Source of the DNA: Blasia pusilla
Taxonomy: Eukaryota > Marchantiophyta > Marchantiopsida > Blasiales
Assembly: GCA_050084515.1 (NCBI GenBank)
Contig: CM114271.1
Span: forward strand, 2,604,001 to 2,668,000
DNA length: 64,000 nt
Direction: 5' to 3'
Shown here: positions 35,866 to 48,107 of the stretch, one piece after another
Layout: each line of letters starts with the position of its first letter
Numbering within the stretch: position 1 is the first letter of the stretch
The notes under the pieces: generated by a model
What the model was told of the DNA's origin: nothing
The model's database searches: none
Seen by the model: only the letters and a program-made list of their open reading frames with translations
Made by a program: the position numbers and the translations under genes

Positions 35866-37333
35866 TCAGATGTTGCGGTATTCGACAGTTTCCACTTTGC
35901 TGATCATTCATTCGCACATGCGAGAAGTGTTTGTCGTCGTCGCAGTATCATTGCATGTTACGCTACGCGGAGCTGCGCTGTGTTTGCAAATGTGTTCTGT
36001 GCATTTTTGGTTTCCTGTTGTTGGGAAAACGTGGCGTCGTGTCTTTCAATTTTCCGGATCGTATCGTGCTGCTGAAGTCTCGGTCGGTCGGTATTGCCGG
36101 ACGGATAGATGGATAGATAGATAGATACACTTGCAACAAAAGTTTCGCGCGCGCTTTTAGTCGGGCCGACGTGACATCGTGTGTCGTTCAAATCTCCACG
36201 GGTTCTGTCGTTGCTTGCGTCTGGGTATTACGTCCATTGCGATCGTTTGCGGTCTCGTCGTATGGCTCTGCTTCTTTCGGTACTCAGCGAAAGTGTTCAT
36301 TCATACGTAGTGGCGTTCACATCTTCCCATCATGATGCTGCGAACGCCAAAACCCTAAATCTGGCCTTCTTGTCCTAGCAAATCGTAGGATTGTGGATGT
36401 GCATTCACATTCTCCATGTCTTGGATACACTGGAATCTCTCAGTGATCTCTTCGCATTTGCTCCCGCCAATCGCAGACCTGCCAAGTGTTGTGCATACAC
36501 TCTCCATCGCTTGCGAAAGACAGGAAATCCTAAACCGTCTATTGGCATTCGTTCCCACGAATAATATACTTATTGATGTTGCGTATGCACATTGAGCATC
36601 TCTGCCCGACGCGAATTTCACTTGCGACGTGAGTGGTCATTTCACTATGTATTATGGGAATGTGGTCCCAGAACTCGAAATGATATTTTGCAGTGGTTTT
36701 AGGACTCGTCAGTCTGAATAAAGACCATGGGCGTCGGGATCCTGCAGAAGCTTCCTACTGTATTACTGAATCATCTCTTTACGTGGTTACAGACAGTAGC
36801 CATGTAGTGCACAATTTCCAGGTATTAGCAGGAACTAATTTCTTCTCATTTCAAGATTGCAGACACCATGATTTCCCCATCGTCTTTGGGTCTGGATGCT
36901 CCACAAATTCCCTTCTGCAACGGTACAGGAAACCCTAAACTTTCTCTTTGAGTTACCGCAAATCGTAAACATGTAGATGTGGCGTATGTACAACGTTCAT
37001 CTCTAGCAGAAACGAGTTTCTTTTTAGTTCAGGAGTGCTAGTCCCAAAATTAAGTAGGGCGTTGCCGTATGAATCTATATTTGTACAAGCTGAAGTGTAT
37101 TGTACGGTGAGGCTTCGGACCTCATGAGGCTTTTCGCCATTCAAGATAATCACTACGATGAAAACCTGCGAAGCCATGTTTACGCGAGCAACTTTGCATG
37201 CCCTAATCTCAATAGCTGGTACCTTGCGATACAGAAGTGCGATCAGAGAATATTACACAACTGATGTCAAATGGAAGCCATCTGAATGGAATGGGTACAG
37301 ATGTGCAGCAGATTGTAGAGAGATGGAGCCTAT
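35866..37333 (-). other. Region 3' of the CorA-like gene; possible 3' UTR and repeats
   Basis: Base composition rises compared with 34-35.8 kb. Diverged segments at about 36350-36660 and 36930-37060 resemble each other (AAACCCTAAA.., AAATCGTA..., GATGT.GCGTATG.AC, GAGTTTC/GAATTTC), suggesting an old duplication. A GATA/GATG microsatellite lies at about 36106-36127. No protein is recognised. Confidence 0.35.
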
Positions 37334-39603
37334 TCACTGTGCAGAATGGGGGTGGTGCAATGGGAGATACGAGCCACGGTGCCCATTTCTGATCCGGATG
37401 GACTTCTTGGAACCCAGCCACTTCTTCTTGGCAGCTTTTTTCTTTCGTCTAGTCGTGATGAAAGAATAAAGCGGACTCGCTCCGAAGCATGCGAGCAGCA
37501 ACACCACAATCACCGCACAAATGAGCATGACGTTTCGAAATCCATGTTCCAATGTGGGGTCTATTTGCTTCGTCCATGGCACTCCGCCCACATTCATGCC
37601 AAAAGCTGCACATTCCAACAGAAAAGAGCAGTGATCAGTGATCATCCAGGAACCGATTATAGATGGCTGTTACCCTACTTACGATTGGAATTGTTCTCTC
37701 CCACAGTCGACATGATGGAAATGGGAACATCCGACTTGAGGATGGTGAAGCGATGGCTACGGATGGTTAGCACAACAATCCGAATGTACGATGAGTGGGC
37801 CAGCGTTCATCCCTAAGCTGGATGCGGTGGCACAGGCGGATGGTGGGAAATTACCTCCGGTTACGATCGATAATGGAAGGAAGATCATCGACAAAAACGA
37901 GAGGTAGTAGAGCTTGCGATTGATCTGTTCGTTCTGCCAGCTATCTAGACCGGCTTGAATGGCTGCTATTCTGTTGGCAATGAAGCCCACGTTCTCTTTC
38001 AGCTTGCGCAGACGCTGCACCAGGACATCCAGCTCGACGATGTCCTCCGCCGTGCACCATCTCTTGCCTGCGCACTTATCCTTCATTCGCGGGAACACCT
38101 GTTCCCCATGCGCTATGACCTGCAGCAGTCGCTGCAAGTCCAGATGCATCTTAGGAAACCTTCTGTCATCCAGCATCTCCTTCCTCACGACGTAACCTCC
38201 TGAAATGTTCACCACGTAACGCTTTCAACGACAGATGCTTAAGATTCTTGCTGTTCTTCAAAAGCGCTCCGTCTATCTGCGACTCTCGTTGCAAATCAGG
38301 CCTCCACATTTTGAGCCTAGTCCAAAATCTACACATGTGCTTCGCATTTATTTCTCCGAAAGTGGCACAGGAAATCCCAGTGACAGGACCGACAGTTCCA
38401 ATCGCTACCTTCGAATCTATCACGCACGGTGAACATGCTCACGGCAATGGACGACGGAGCGAATTGACGCGACATGATCTCAGAACTAAGACGAGGAAGC
38501 GAAGAAAAGGAACAAAGCGCAGGGAAAGATATAGTCAGGAGCGGGAGAAACGAAGCCATCCCTAAACATTTAGTACAGAGTCCAAAATCTATGCATATTC
38601 GTTGCATTGGCTTCTCCGACAAGTGCATTAGAAAAATTGCAGTCGGTGACAGTACTGACGACAGTTCCAATCGCCACCACGCACAGAGAACGTGTTGGCT
38701 GCAATGATCTACGGAGCGAATTTGCGAGACATACATGATCTCAGAGGAGAGAGGCAGCGAAGTATACCACAAATGAGTACACGGCGCAATAGAGGAGACC
38801 GTGAGGAGCGGAAACAGCGGCAGTGGAATGGGGGACTTACCAGTGTCTAATTCTCGCTCAACATCGTCCAGATCCATCTCGAGCTTGATGACTATGTCCT
38901 GGAGCTGGTCGACGTGCGTGTCGATGATATGTACAAGTAAATTTGACACGCACTTCGGCACCGGATTGTCGGCGTGCTCGGGATGGTTCATTGTCAACAA
39001 GAAGTCCAGCACATGTTCTTGGATCGCAATCCCCCGGGAACTGAGCGGTCCAGGTAAGGGTAGCATCGTATCCAGTTCGGTTTCCAATCTTGGCACCTCT
39101 GTGAGCAAAGACTCCGTCATCACAGATGAGAATTCCAGCCTCGGTATCCTTCCCAGAGAAACGCTGATCACCCTGTCATCCGTGACGAGGGCCGCGATTT
39201 TGTGGGTGAACTCGCTGGTGGTCGGGCCAGCGGAATTGACTCGGAACACCAGTGCACCATCAATCGATCCACAATATGGGCCGTTGCTGACGAGAGCAAG
39301 AATCTCTTGGAGCTTCAAGGGAGGGCAGAAGAGATCGATGAGATATTGAGCGGCCAATGTCAGCCTTTGGTCGGATCTTGGAAGCTCCACGTGAAACCAG
39401 GAGAAGCCTTCCATCTCCCTCTGCTTCAGGTCCCACTCTTTGCTGCTGAATTTACCATGCCCATCGAAAGTGTACGCCGTCTTCTTCACTGCACCTGGAA
39501 ATACGAGCTTATGCTGCCTCCTACCACTGTCCGGTGAAGTTGCGTTGAGCAATTCTGTCTCCGTGTTCGGATCGTCATTGGCGTAGTCGCGATCCTGATC
39601 CAT
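37334..39603 (-). CDS. CorA-like divalent-cation (Mg2+-type) transporter with GMN motif, spliced
   Basis: CorA/MRS2-superfamily proteins form pentameric membrane channels for Mg2+ or related cations. Coding exons on the minus strand: 39603-38841, 38199-37855 and 37605-37334. Both introns are GT-AG and phase 1, giving about 459 residues. The start is the ATG at 39603 (MDQDRDYAND); upstream in-frame triplets are not ATG. The N-terminal ~340 residues form the soluble domain, ending in a long helical region (LVQRLRKLKENVGFIANRI). TM1 (about 351-368, YYLSFLSMIFLPLSIVTG) is followed by the signature GMN (372-374) in GMNVGGVPW, then TM2 (about 394-416) and a basic tail (RRKKKAAKKKW). The GMNVGGVPW form is typical of the plant CorA-like family rather than classical MRS2, which has FGMN followed by different residues. 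The second intron falls just before the GMN. No damage is seen, so this is probably functional. Substrate cannot be decided from sequence. Confidence 0.92.
38319..38840. repeat. Tandem duplication of ~260 bp inside CorA-like intron 1
   Basis: Two diverged copies, about 38319-38578 and 38579-38840, share AGTCCAAAATCTA, TTCTCCGA.AAGTG, GACAGTTCCAATCGC, GGAGCGAATT and ATGATCTCAGA in the same order. They fill most of the intron and the second copy runs up to the donor site. Confidence 0.75.
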
Positions 39604-40019
39604 GGTTTCTTCCCGACACAACACCACTTCCACTCAGTTCTCACTGGCCTGCAAAGTGCTGCGCCGGCATTCGATCACGCAGAGTGCAGATCTCTAAAAC
39701 CCATCATTACCAGCCATGTCTCGAATTCTCGCCCGGAGTCGGGTGGCGTCCGGTCCGATTCTGCAGCCCAATCGAACAACAGGAGTCTACATCTCAGAAC
39801 CTTCCTTTCCGGTTAATCTTTCACCCCATGATTGTGCAGAATCCCAACTCCCTTACCTACACAAACGCACTTCCCGACGCTTCCAGCATCCCGTCACCCC
39901 AATTCTCTCCCGCGCTCAATTCTGCTCCGCCACTCTACCTTCCTCCTCATCAACTTTCCTCGGCTTCTGCTATCCTCCTACTCCTCAGTCCCGCCCTCCG
40001 TCCCCGCGAGCTACCCATC

Positions 40020-40061
<42 letters not shown>

Positions 40062-41160
40062 GTCTCTCTTTCTTCCTCCTCCTTGTCCCTCAATGACGCA
40101 AATCTCGAGGGCTGCTGCGCTGTGGACGCATTAGTGTCGCACTGAGGAGGAGGCAGAGAGCACCGGATCGCTTTGTCGCGATCCCATCCGCGTTATTCTT
40201 CCCTGTGCTCTCAGTCTCTCGCTACTTTCTCCTCCTCTTACCCTTCTGCGATCATCCCCATCGCCACTTCTTCTCTCCTCTCACCGAGCGATGCGGTCGC
40301 AGCAGCGGGGAAATCGTGGAGGCGAGGAAGCTCCGCCAAAGCGCGCTCTCGATTGATCGCTGGATTGATCGAGTACAGATTGCTTGCTTGATCCCTCCGG
40401 TTCATGGCGCACGCGAGCGAGTGACAGTAGACGGACATAAACAGAGGCTCCGGGCTGTTTCCTCAGAGCTACACCAATCGCCTGCGACGGTCGTGAGGAA
40501 TGTTCCCCTTGGATTCCTCCATGGGCTCCTTCGCTTGGGCTTCCCGCGATGCTTCCCAACCAACCGCCACGCATCTCCCTTCTGCGGTCGCATCGCGCAT
40601 ATCAACCGATCCCCAGTCCGCACCTCCTGCCATTTGCTCTCCTCCTCCTCCTCCTCCTCCTCCTCCTCTCGGGGCTCTTCTCCACATGTGTCTCCTTCCT
40701 CCCTCTCCGTCGTTTCCTCACAGTTCTGTACTCCCCTAATTCTTTTCCTCCGCCGCACAACAGTAATAATTCCCCTTTCTCCTTCGCAGACTTTCCTTTT
40801 CTCTCTCTCTCTCTCTTTCTCTGTGTCTGTCTTAAGTCGCTCTTGGACTTCCATTCGCGAAGCGCTGGCGATTTCTTTGGTGTGTGCTGTCTTCGGCTGC
40901 TGATCACGCTCTTGCGCAGGGACTCGATCGTCGTCTCTGGTGGGGGTTTTTCGTTCGAAGTCGGTCGCTAACTCGTCGTCGTCCGTCCGGAGTGGGTCGC
41001 TAGCTCGCCGTCGTTCGTTCGGAGTGGGTCGCTAACTCGTCGACGTCCGGAGCCCGCGGACGAAGGAGTTTCGAAGGACTCGGAAATTCGTGTAAATAAT
41101 AATAACATAACCTTTCTGATTTGATGACTGGATCTCGAGCCCGCGGACGGATTTTTGAGG
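39604..41160. promoter_or_regulatory. CT-rich upstream region of the CorA-like gene, possibly bidirectional
   Basis: The region is rich in CT runs (about 40022-40058, 40799-40816) and a CTC run (about 40640-40670). Its composition on the plus strand resembles the NF-YA leader. It is the promoter side of the CorA-like gene, and may also have served a plus-strand transcript whose body has been replaced by the retrotransposons after 42 kb. A ~34-bp motif (GGTCGCTAACTCGTCG... GTCCGGAG) occurs about three times at 40962-41052. No coding exon is recognised. Confidence 0.4.
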
Positions 41161-41576
41161 AACGATTTGGATCATGATTCTTTTCTTATTATTACGAAAC
41201 CTCTCTTCGATTTTGGCACTTGTCCTGTCGACTCCTTATTCAAACAAAGGATCTTGAATAATTCAATTGTCTATTAATAATGGGTAATTTAAGATTTAAT
41301 ATTTTTCATTTCTAACTAGTGACCTGTTAATTTAAGCAAACGAGGAATTGGTCAATTTAAATCTATAAGTTACTTGGAGGATGCAGTTGTTTTTAACTCT
41401 CTTCTATATGTCAAGTGTCACAATATTTTTTGAAAATACTTTTGGTCATTTTAAGGGGGTCGTATATAAATTGGTAAGGAGAATGAGTTTAAACATGAGC
41501 TGTTAATAAGGTCCTTTACAAGTCCTTACTAGTAGCCTTTGAATTGTGGAAGGAGAAACTAATTGGATAATCTTCT

Positions 41577-42000
41577 ATGGGCAAAAGGAATTTATTAGTT
41601 TAAAATAATTTCAGAAAATGTCGTAAGAAAAGTGATTGACAACAGAAAAGAAAGGAAGATGGGGAAATAAGATTTTGTGGGCAAGAGGGATAAATTTTAT
41701 TAAAGTAATTTTAGAAATTGGTGCAAAAAAATTTATTTCAAAGTAGAATGTATGTGATAAACTAAGATGGGAAAAGATAATATTTTATGGGCAAGAGTAA
41801 TTCAATTGTTTAAAATAAGTTCATAAAAATTGTGTAAAAATTTTAACTCAAAGTATATATATGACACGAATAAACGAGGAGGGAGAAGACATCTTTTACA
41901 TGCGAGGGGAATTCATCTGTTTAAAATAATTTTAAGTAAATGGTGTAAGAAGATAAGTTTCAAAGTAGAATATACATGACATGAATAAAAGAAGATGGGG
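41577..42000. repeat. Degenerate tandem repeat of ~110 bp, about four units
   Basis: The pattern (T)GGGCAAGAGG.A...TTTAAAATAATTT.A...GGTGTAA.AA...TTTCAAAGTAGAAT.TA.ATGACA..AATAA..GAAGATGGG recurs at about 41578, 41679, 41789 and 41901. AT-rich with no coding potential; diverged. Confidence 0.65.
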
Positions 42001-42153
42001 GACCTATCTTCTTATACGAGGCGGGTCTTATTAAGTTGGAGAGCAGCAAGGCCACAACCCACTTAGGGGAGAGGGGGAAACCCCTAAATCTAACCTTACC
42101 AATAGAAGAAATGCCATTAGCAACGGTTAAAGAATCATGACAAGCAGTAGGAG

Positions 42154-43170
42154 TGTCGTGCGCCTACTCTCCTTGAACGTTAATCTTGTTTGTTGCGGAA
42201 GCGTGCGTTCAGTAGGTCACGCTCTCAACGCATCCAAACACGCACTTTGGTTAGCCGGGACTTGGATCAATCAGCGGGATTACTTTCCGAGCTCTCGTCT
42301 CGGACTCTCTCTTCAAGCTCAACCTTCCTAGTTTCACGGTTTCCAACACGGGCAAGTCTCGAAAGACTTGGGACATACTTACAGTCGGTTCGGGGAACTG
42401 AAAACGGCGTTTCGCGCCTAGCGGTTCCAACAGTCCGATGAACATCCAATGAGTTCCTCACCAAGACTTGTACGAAGTGAATCTCGGGTTGGAATCCAAG
42501 TGTGGCGTACAAAGTCCACTCCCTTGGATCAGGTTTGGGTTTCGGGTTTCCGCGCCAAACTCCCGTTTCATCCCATGCCTCTGAAACGCTGTTTGGCGCC
42601 CAAAGTGGGGTTTCGTTTCCCGAGACATCTCAGAGAAGGTACTCCCCTTGCTAGTACTTCTGGGGATCTCCGGGGCCCCTACATTTAGGAAAGACACCGG
42701 GCCTCATTGGCCCTCAACCCGATTGCTCTCTGAATCGTTTTCGGCCAATATCTCAGCCTGTACTTATGCGTTTGCTGAGATCTTTAGTGCGTTGGAAGCG
42801 TCTCAAGATCAGCTTTCCAACGCGCCCTTATTTGTCCCGAACGCATCTCGGAGCTCAACGTTATGGTCCTAAACACAGTCAGATTCTCCCAAACGCTAGC
42901 CGTGTTCCAAACTGGTTCTCACCTCTTTGGCAACCAACCTCCAAGACTCAACTCATCTCAAGTCTCGGCTCGCGTTTGGTCTAGGTTTCCTGGTCGCGAC
43001 CACTAACGCATGAAACGCACAACTCTGTTCCGCGTTTCGTCTCTTAGACTTTTCCAAGAGACTCTTCCAAACGCCTCTCCAAAGCGCAAACCTCGCGGCA
43101 TGAGTTCCTTTGAGTTCTGATGTTTCGCTTGGCGCGTATTTGGTGTTGTTTGGTTATGAGGGTCGCGACA
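42154..43170 (-). repeat. 3' LTR of the chromovirus
   Basis: 1017 bp, plus-orientation start TGTCGTGCGCC and end GGGTCGCGACA. The inner neighbour is the purine tract on the element strand. Confidence 0.93.
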
Positions 43171-43185
43171 CTCACCCCTCCTTAG
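43171..43185 (-). other. Polypurine tract of the chromovirus
   Basis: On the element strand AAGGAGGGGTGAG directly precedes the 3' LTR, as expected for the plus-strand DNA primer. Confidence 0.7.
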
Positions 43186-43909
43186 AAGGTTGATGTCCTC
43201 ATCAACGCAAACCTTATTGATGTTAAGTTCTGGGAAGCCAACCCCTTAACACAGAATCGCGTTCTGGTAGCTAACCCGCAATTCCTCTTTTTGGCTTAAG
43301 TCTTAGGTTGTCGCTTGCAGCACTTAGACTTATTAGCTTCTCTTTCTCACGAGCCTAGACTAGTTCTGCGGAACTAATCTAACTATCAAAATAAGCTCAC
43401 TAAGTGCGCAACCTAACACTTCACTCACTATTTGTAAACAACCACTTTGTCTACCTAGCCAACTCATTACTACTTTTGGGTCACTTGTACTCCACCTAGG
43501 CGCGTCACTAAGTTCAGTCATGAAACATGAATGAGATCACCACAAACCCCAAGACAGACTCATCTCCCTTCCGACGTTAGGGCGAGCCCAAATGCTAGTA
43601 CTTCAACACTTGGTCCTAATCTAGATGCCTTATCCGAATACAAGCTCTCACCTCAAATACTCATTGTTTGGTCTCCTTGACTTACATCCTAAGCATATGA
43701 AGAACTACTCATTGCCTTGCACAAACCAAACTCAAAATTACAATACAAGCATCGAATCTCCAAATCCATGTCTTCTTTATTGCAACAACTAAACCTTTCT
43801 AGTTACAACGGGTTATCGGCCCAAGCTTTCCGGTCACAAGTTATGTCCATTGCTTCACCATGTACTAACGCACGTGCCTTTCTTGCATCCATCTGAAGTC
43901 ACACAATGC
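43186..43909 (-). other. 3' internal non-coding part of the chromovirus
   Basis: About 720 bp between the chromodomain stop and the polypurine tract. No protein-like frame is visible on either strand. Confidence 0.5.
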
Positions 43910-44413
43910 TTCTTACGCATGTTCTAGATCCGCCTCCGCAATCCAAGTCGCCTCTTTCACATGATAGCCTTTCCACTTAACCAAGTACTAGTACTTGGTG
44001 GCCCTACGTCTGGAACGCAGAATAGTCTCAACCTCGAACTCTGGTTCCTCATTTTTGATGACCGGTTGTGGTCTCAACATCCTCCTTCGCTCCGGACGCA
44101 CATTGTCTTGAAGATACTTCTTCAATAATGACACATGGAAAGTCAGGTGAATCTTGAACTCGTTTGGCAACTCCAATGTGTACACATCCTCAAACGGCCT
44201 TGCCTTGATCACATACGGTCCAGCATACTTGGCTGACAATTTCGCGGACAATTCCTTCGGAAGAGTGAGATTCTTAACACTCAACCACACTTGTTCCCCA
44301 ACTTGGAAACTCACTTGGCGCCGACTTTTGTTAGCATGCTTTACGTACCTTAGTTGAGCCTTGGCGAGACTTTCTCTCGCTTCGCTCTGGTCGTTCTGCA
44401 TTTCCACTAACAA
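43910..44413 (-). pseudogene. pol: Integrase C-terminal domain plus chromodomain with an internal stop
   Basis: The minus-strand frame from 44413 gives the integrase C-terminus (FQVGEQVWLSVKNL; KLSAKYAGPYVI; FHVSLLKKYL) and then begins a chromodomain (EFEVETILRSRRRATKY). A TAG at 43990-43988 interrupts it; reading on in frame gives YLVKWKGYHVKEATWI, the rest of the chromodomain, and a stop. In chromoviruses this domain steers integration to methylated-histone chromatin. The stop lies in a perfect 18-bp palindrome (43981-43998). Confidence 0.85.
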
Positions 44414-44467
44414 ACATTCCGCCGTTGCTTGACGAGTGTGTGTCGATGTATTGCCCTTCGAAAAGAG

Positions 44468-45200
44468 CTAAGTCAAGAGGCCCTTCGGTTCTCTTTGATA
44501 CGCCAGAAGAAACGAAGATTCTCCGGTTGCAGAATGCTTAGTCGAGTTGTAACAATACTCAGCCATACTTAACCACTTGGCCCAATCTCTTTGGTCCGCA
44601 CTCACGTAATTCCATAAGTATTGGTTTACGATCGAGTTTAATTTTTCCGTTTGCCCATCCGTTTGAGGATGGAAGGCCGTACTAAAGCTGAGTTTGGTCT
44701 GGAACCTCATGAATAGATGTTTCCAAAAGGCACTGGTAAACTTTGGATCCCGATCGGACACAATGCTCCTAGGCAATCCGTGCGCACGCCACCAACCATC
44801 CAGGAATAGTCGGGGAAGTCGTGTAGGCCGTCGGACTCTCTCGTCGGCACAAACCTCCCCAACTTGCTAAACCGATCAACTATCACAAGTATAGCGTTGT
44901 ATCCCTCAGATTTTGGAAGACTCGTAATGAAATCCATGCTAATGCTTTGCAAGGGTCCCTCCGGGATTGGCAAAGGATGAAGTAAACCTTGTTTCTTCGC
45001 ATAAGACACGCGGTTTGCCTGGCGGAGTCACATGTTTTCACATATTGAGCAACATCTTCCTTCATGTTGGGCCGGAAGAACCTCTTAGAAAAAAAAAAAA
45101 AGCAAGAGTGGATTTCTCCCTTTGTGTCCCGCCAAAGGTCCATCATGACATTCCACAAACACCTTGGTCCATAGCTTGCCTTGGCCTACATAGATCTGCT
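44468..45200 (-). pseudogene. pol: Chromovirus integrase, zinc-binding and catalytic core, frameshifted
   Basis: Fragments in element order: a degenerate H2C2 zinc region (about 45158-44990), [15 protein letters not shown] (first catalytic Asp), [18 protein letters not shown] (second Asp, about 44760) and FHPQTDGQTEKLN (catalytic Glu, about 44650). At least two frameshifts and a poly-A run (45091-45102) break the frame. Confidence 0.85.
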
Positions 45201-45444
45201 CTGCTTAAACCTTAGCAAGCCGTGTCTCAAACTCAGATTGGCCACCTTCTCGCCCGCTTTAACTTCCCAAGGTACTCCTCGCTTGCTCATCCTTCATGTA
45301 TCCTTCACTTAATCCTTCTTTCCAGGTCTGTTTCATTAGGGAACATTGCTCTCAACACTTGTGTCGATGGCATGTGTTCATCCTGCGACTTAACGATCTG
45401 GAATGACATTATCTTTCCCGGCTTATGGATTAGCTCCACATTCA

Positions 45445-46785
45445 TCAACGCCAAGGTATCATGCCACGAAGTTGTTTTTGCGCCACGCGATCCTGGGTCT
45501 CAAAATACTTGAGCGATATGTTATCGGTGAATACTCGAGTCTGTGAAGTCCCAAATAGTGACGCCACTTCCTCAAGCAATGAACCACCATAAAAACTCTT
45601 TCTCATGAGTAGGCCGTCTCCTTTCGTGTCGGTCAACTTCTTGCTTTCGTATGCTCTGGTCTCCCTTTTGCACCAACATTCTTGCAATCGCGAAATCACT
45701 AGCATCCGTGTGCACCTCGACGGTTGTTCAAACTCCGGAAGCTTGAGCGGTTCTGCGAGAGGATCTCTTTGACTCGATTGAACGCTTTATCCACTTCCTC
45801 GGTCCATGTAGTATTGGAAAACTTTGCGGTCCAATCCGTGAGAGGTTTCACTATGCCCGAAAAGTTCTTCACGTATGTCCGGTAAAACTGGACATCTCCA
45901 ATGAACCTTCTCATCCCCTTCACCGTGGAAGGCGGTTCCCATTCGGCAATCGCGCTCACCTTTTCCATGTCTGGACTCACTCCATCCGCACTAACCACAT
46001 GCCCCAAGAACTTGATCTTCGTCAAACCGAACTCACTCTCTTATCCGCATTCGCATACGACTTGTTCGCCTAAGTTTCTCAAACACCGTCTTCAAATGTC
46101 GAGCGTGCTCCTCTAGTGTCTTCGAATAGATGAGTATGTCATCTATATAGATGATCATAAACTCATCCGTCTCCTTGTGAAAGATGGAGTTCATCAAAGT
46201 GGTAAACGTCGGAGGCGCATTACAAAGACCGAAAGGCATTACTACAAACTCGAACGAACCGTATCTCGTCCCTGAGCAGTCTTCTCTACATCCGCCGGCA
46301 ATCCGAATCTGATAATATCCTGATTTCAGGTCAATCCGGCTGAAATACTTGGCACCCGACAATCGATCAAAGAGGTCATCCATCCTCGGTAGAGGATAGT
46401 TATTCCTTACCGTCACTTTATTCAGCGCCCGATAATCAACACAGAGTCTCAACTTCCCATCCTTCTTCTTTACAAAGAGGACGGGCGCCCCATAAGGTGA
46501 CTTGCTTGTTCGGATGTAACCCCTCTCTAGGAGTTCACCCAACTGTTTCTTCAACTCAGCAAGTTCCTCTTGATTCAACCTATATGGTGCCTTTGAAGGT
46601 GGTTGAGATCCTGGTATCACCTCAATCTTATGATCAACCGCCCTATGTGGTGGCAACTCAGTCGGAAGCTCCTTAGTCAACACATCTTCAAATTCTTTCA
46701 CAACTCTCTTGAGTGTTTCAGGGATCCCCCTTGAAGCTGAGTTCTGATCTCTGCGAAGCATCTGAGTGCGAAGCATCTGTATCAA
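45445..46785 (-). pseudogene. pol: Chromovirus reverse transcriptase and RNase H
   Basis: The minus-strand frame 46785-46033 holds a good RT: a [20 protein letters not shown] block, [43 protein letters not shown] and the catalytic YIDD (encoded at 46138-46149). A frameshift follows; the connection (IKFLGHVVSADGV, 46025-45699) and RNase H (FYGGSLLEEV, TDNISLKYFETQ, 45705-45445) are readable but broken. Confidence 0.88.
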
Positions 46786-47957
46786 CGAGCAACATCACAT
46801 TGCGATTAGCAATCTTGGATCCTAGGTAAACCAAATTGGGCGTTCTCTTGGTGACTTGTAGAGATGTATCTAGATCTCCCTCCGATAAATGCTTAGCGGC
46901 AAACGCAATCATACTCGGTTTACTAACCTTGGGCCTAACACATTCCTTAGCCATATGCCCGGGTTCGCCACAATTGTAGCAAATCACTTTGGCATTCGCT
47001 GACTTCGTAAACGGCGGCCCCTTTGGCTTCGCGTTGAGTTCCACTCGTTTCGCCGCTGGGGCAAGAGACCCTCCATGGTCACGCTCACCCCCATTCCAAA
47101 CCCTCTTGGATGTCCCTTTGTTCTTCTGTAACTTAGAAAAACTTTTTGTCTCAAAGGGTTTCGGGTGTTGGACTTCATCGTCCCCAATCCGCTCGGCTAG
47201 TCTCAAGAGGTCCGCGCACGTCTCTGGGATGTGAGGCATACGAAAGAGAGCCTTCTTGGCACTCGGTTTGAGCCCACTTAGGAAGATCACCTTTTTAGTA
47301 TGTTCATCCGTGGAAAGTGCACTTATGAGCGCACTAAACTCTCGCACATAAGCGCCAAGTGATCCACTCGGCGCAACCTCACCACCTCCATGCCATCGCG
47401 GTACTCTGATATTCGGAGTGAATCGGTTCCCAATCAACTCCTTGAAATCTTCCCAACTCAACGTTTTCCCACGACCTAGATGTTCTTTGCGGTGAGCCGT
47501 CCACCAATGGAGAGCGTGATCCTTCGTAAACGTGACCGCTCTGATCACCTTGTCTTGTTCATCTGCTTTTGCGCTCGAAATAGAGTTCGAGTTCCGTTAG
47601 AAACTCGCTCACTTTCCGAACGCCCCATTCCTATGAATGGCGTTGGCAAATTAGTCTTACAAAGCTTCTTGCCGTAACTAGAGGCTCCATTTGACTTGAA
47701 TTCGATATCACCTTGCTCTGTTCAGCCATCTGGTCCGCCATCACCTTCATCAATCCCATCATTTGGGTATAAAAGGCCGGATCGTTTAAGTTTGGACCCA
47801 AAGGTCCCGCGGAAAGATTTTCGGTTGGAACATCCTCATGTCAGGACTCGGCACTTCGAGTCATAAATTCCACCTCCGGCTCTCGGTCCGTCATTGATTC
47901 GTCTCTTGGCTTTTTGCTTTGACTCGCGGTTTCCTCGATTCTTCGCCCTTGGTCGCC
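46786..47957 (-). pseudogene. gag: Chromovirus gag with zinc knuckle, running into a broken protease
   Basis: The main open part is 47548-46718 (276 codons). It covers the end of the capsid (HALHWWTAHRKEHLG; FSALISALSTDEHTKKVIFL) and one zinc knuckle of CX2CX4HX4C form (CYNCGEPGHMAKEC, about 46940-46981). The N-terminal part, from an ATG near 47957 (MATKGEESRKP), is separated by frameshifts. The 3' end reaches the protease active site, which reads [10 protein letters not shown] instead of DTGA, and then joins RT-linker sequence directly, so most of the protease is deleted. Confidence 0.85.
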
Positions 47958-48094
47958 ATTTTTCGTCGCCTTTTCTCAGATCTCCTCCTCGCCTCTTGCG
48001 TTCCTCCTCGGCGTCGCGGTCTTCCGGCTACCTTGAGTTCTCCCCAAACTTCCAGATCTTCAACGACCCCAAGTTCACGCTCATCAAGGAATTT

Positions 48095-48105
48095 CTCTGA
48101 TACCA
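48095..48105 (-). other. Primer-binding site of the chromovirus
   Basis: On the minus strand, two bases after the 5' LTR, the sequence reads TGGTATCAGAG, the complement of the 3' end of plant initiator tRNA-Met that primes minus-strand DNA synthesis. Confidence 0.85.
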
Positions 48106-48107
48106 CG

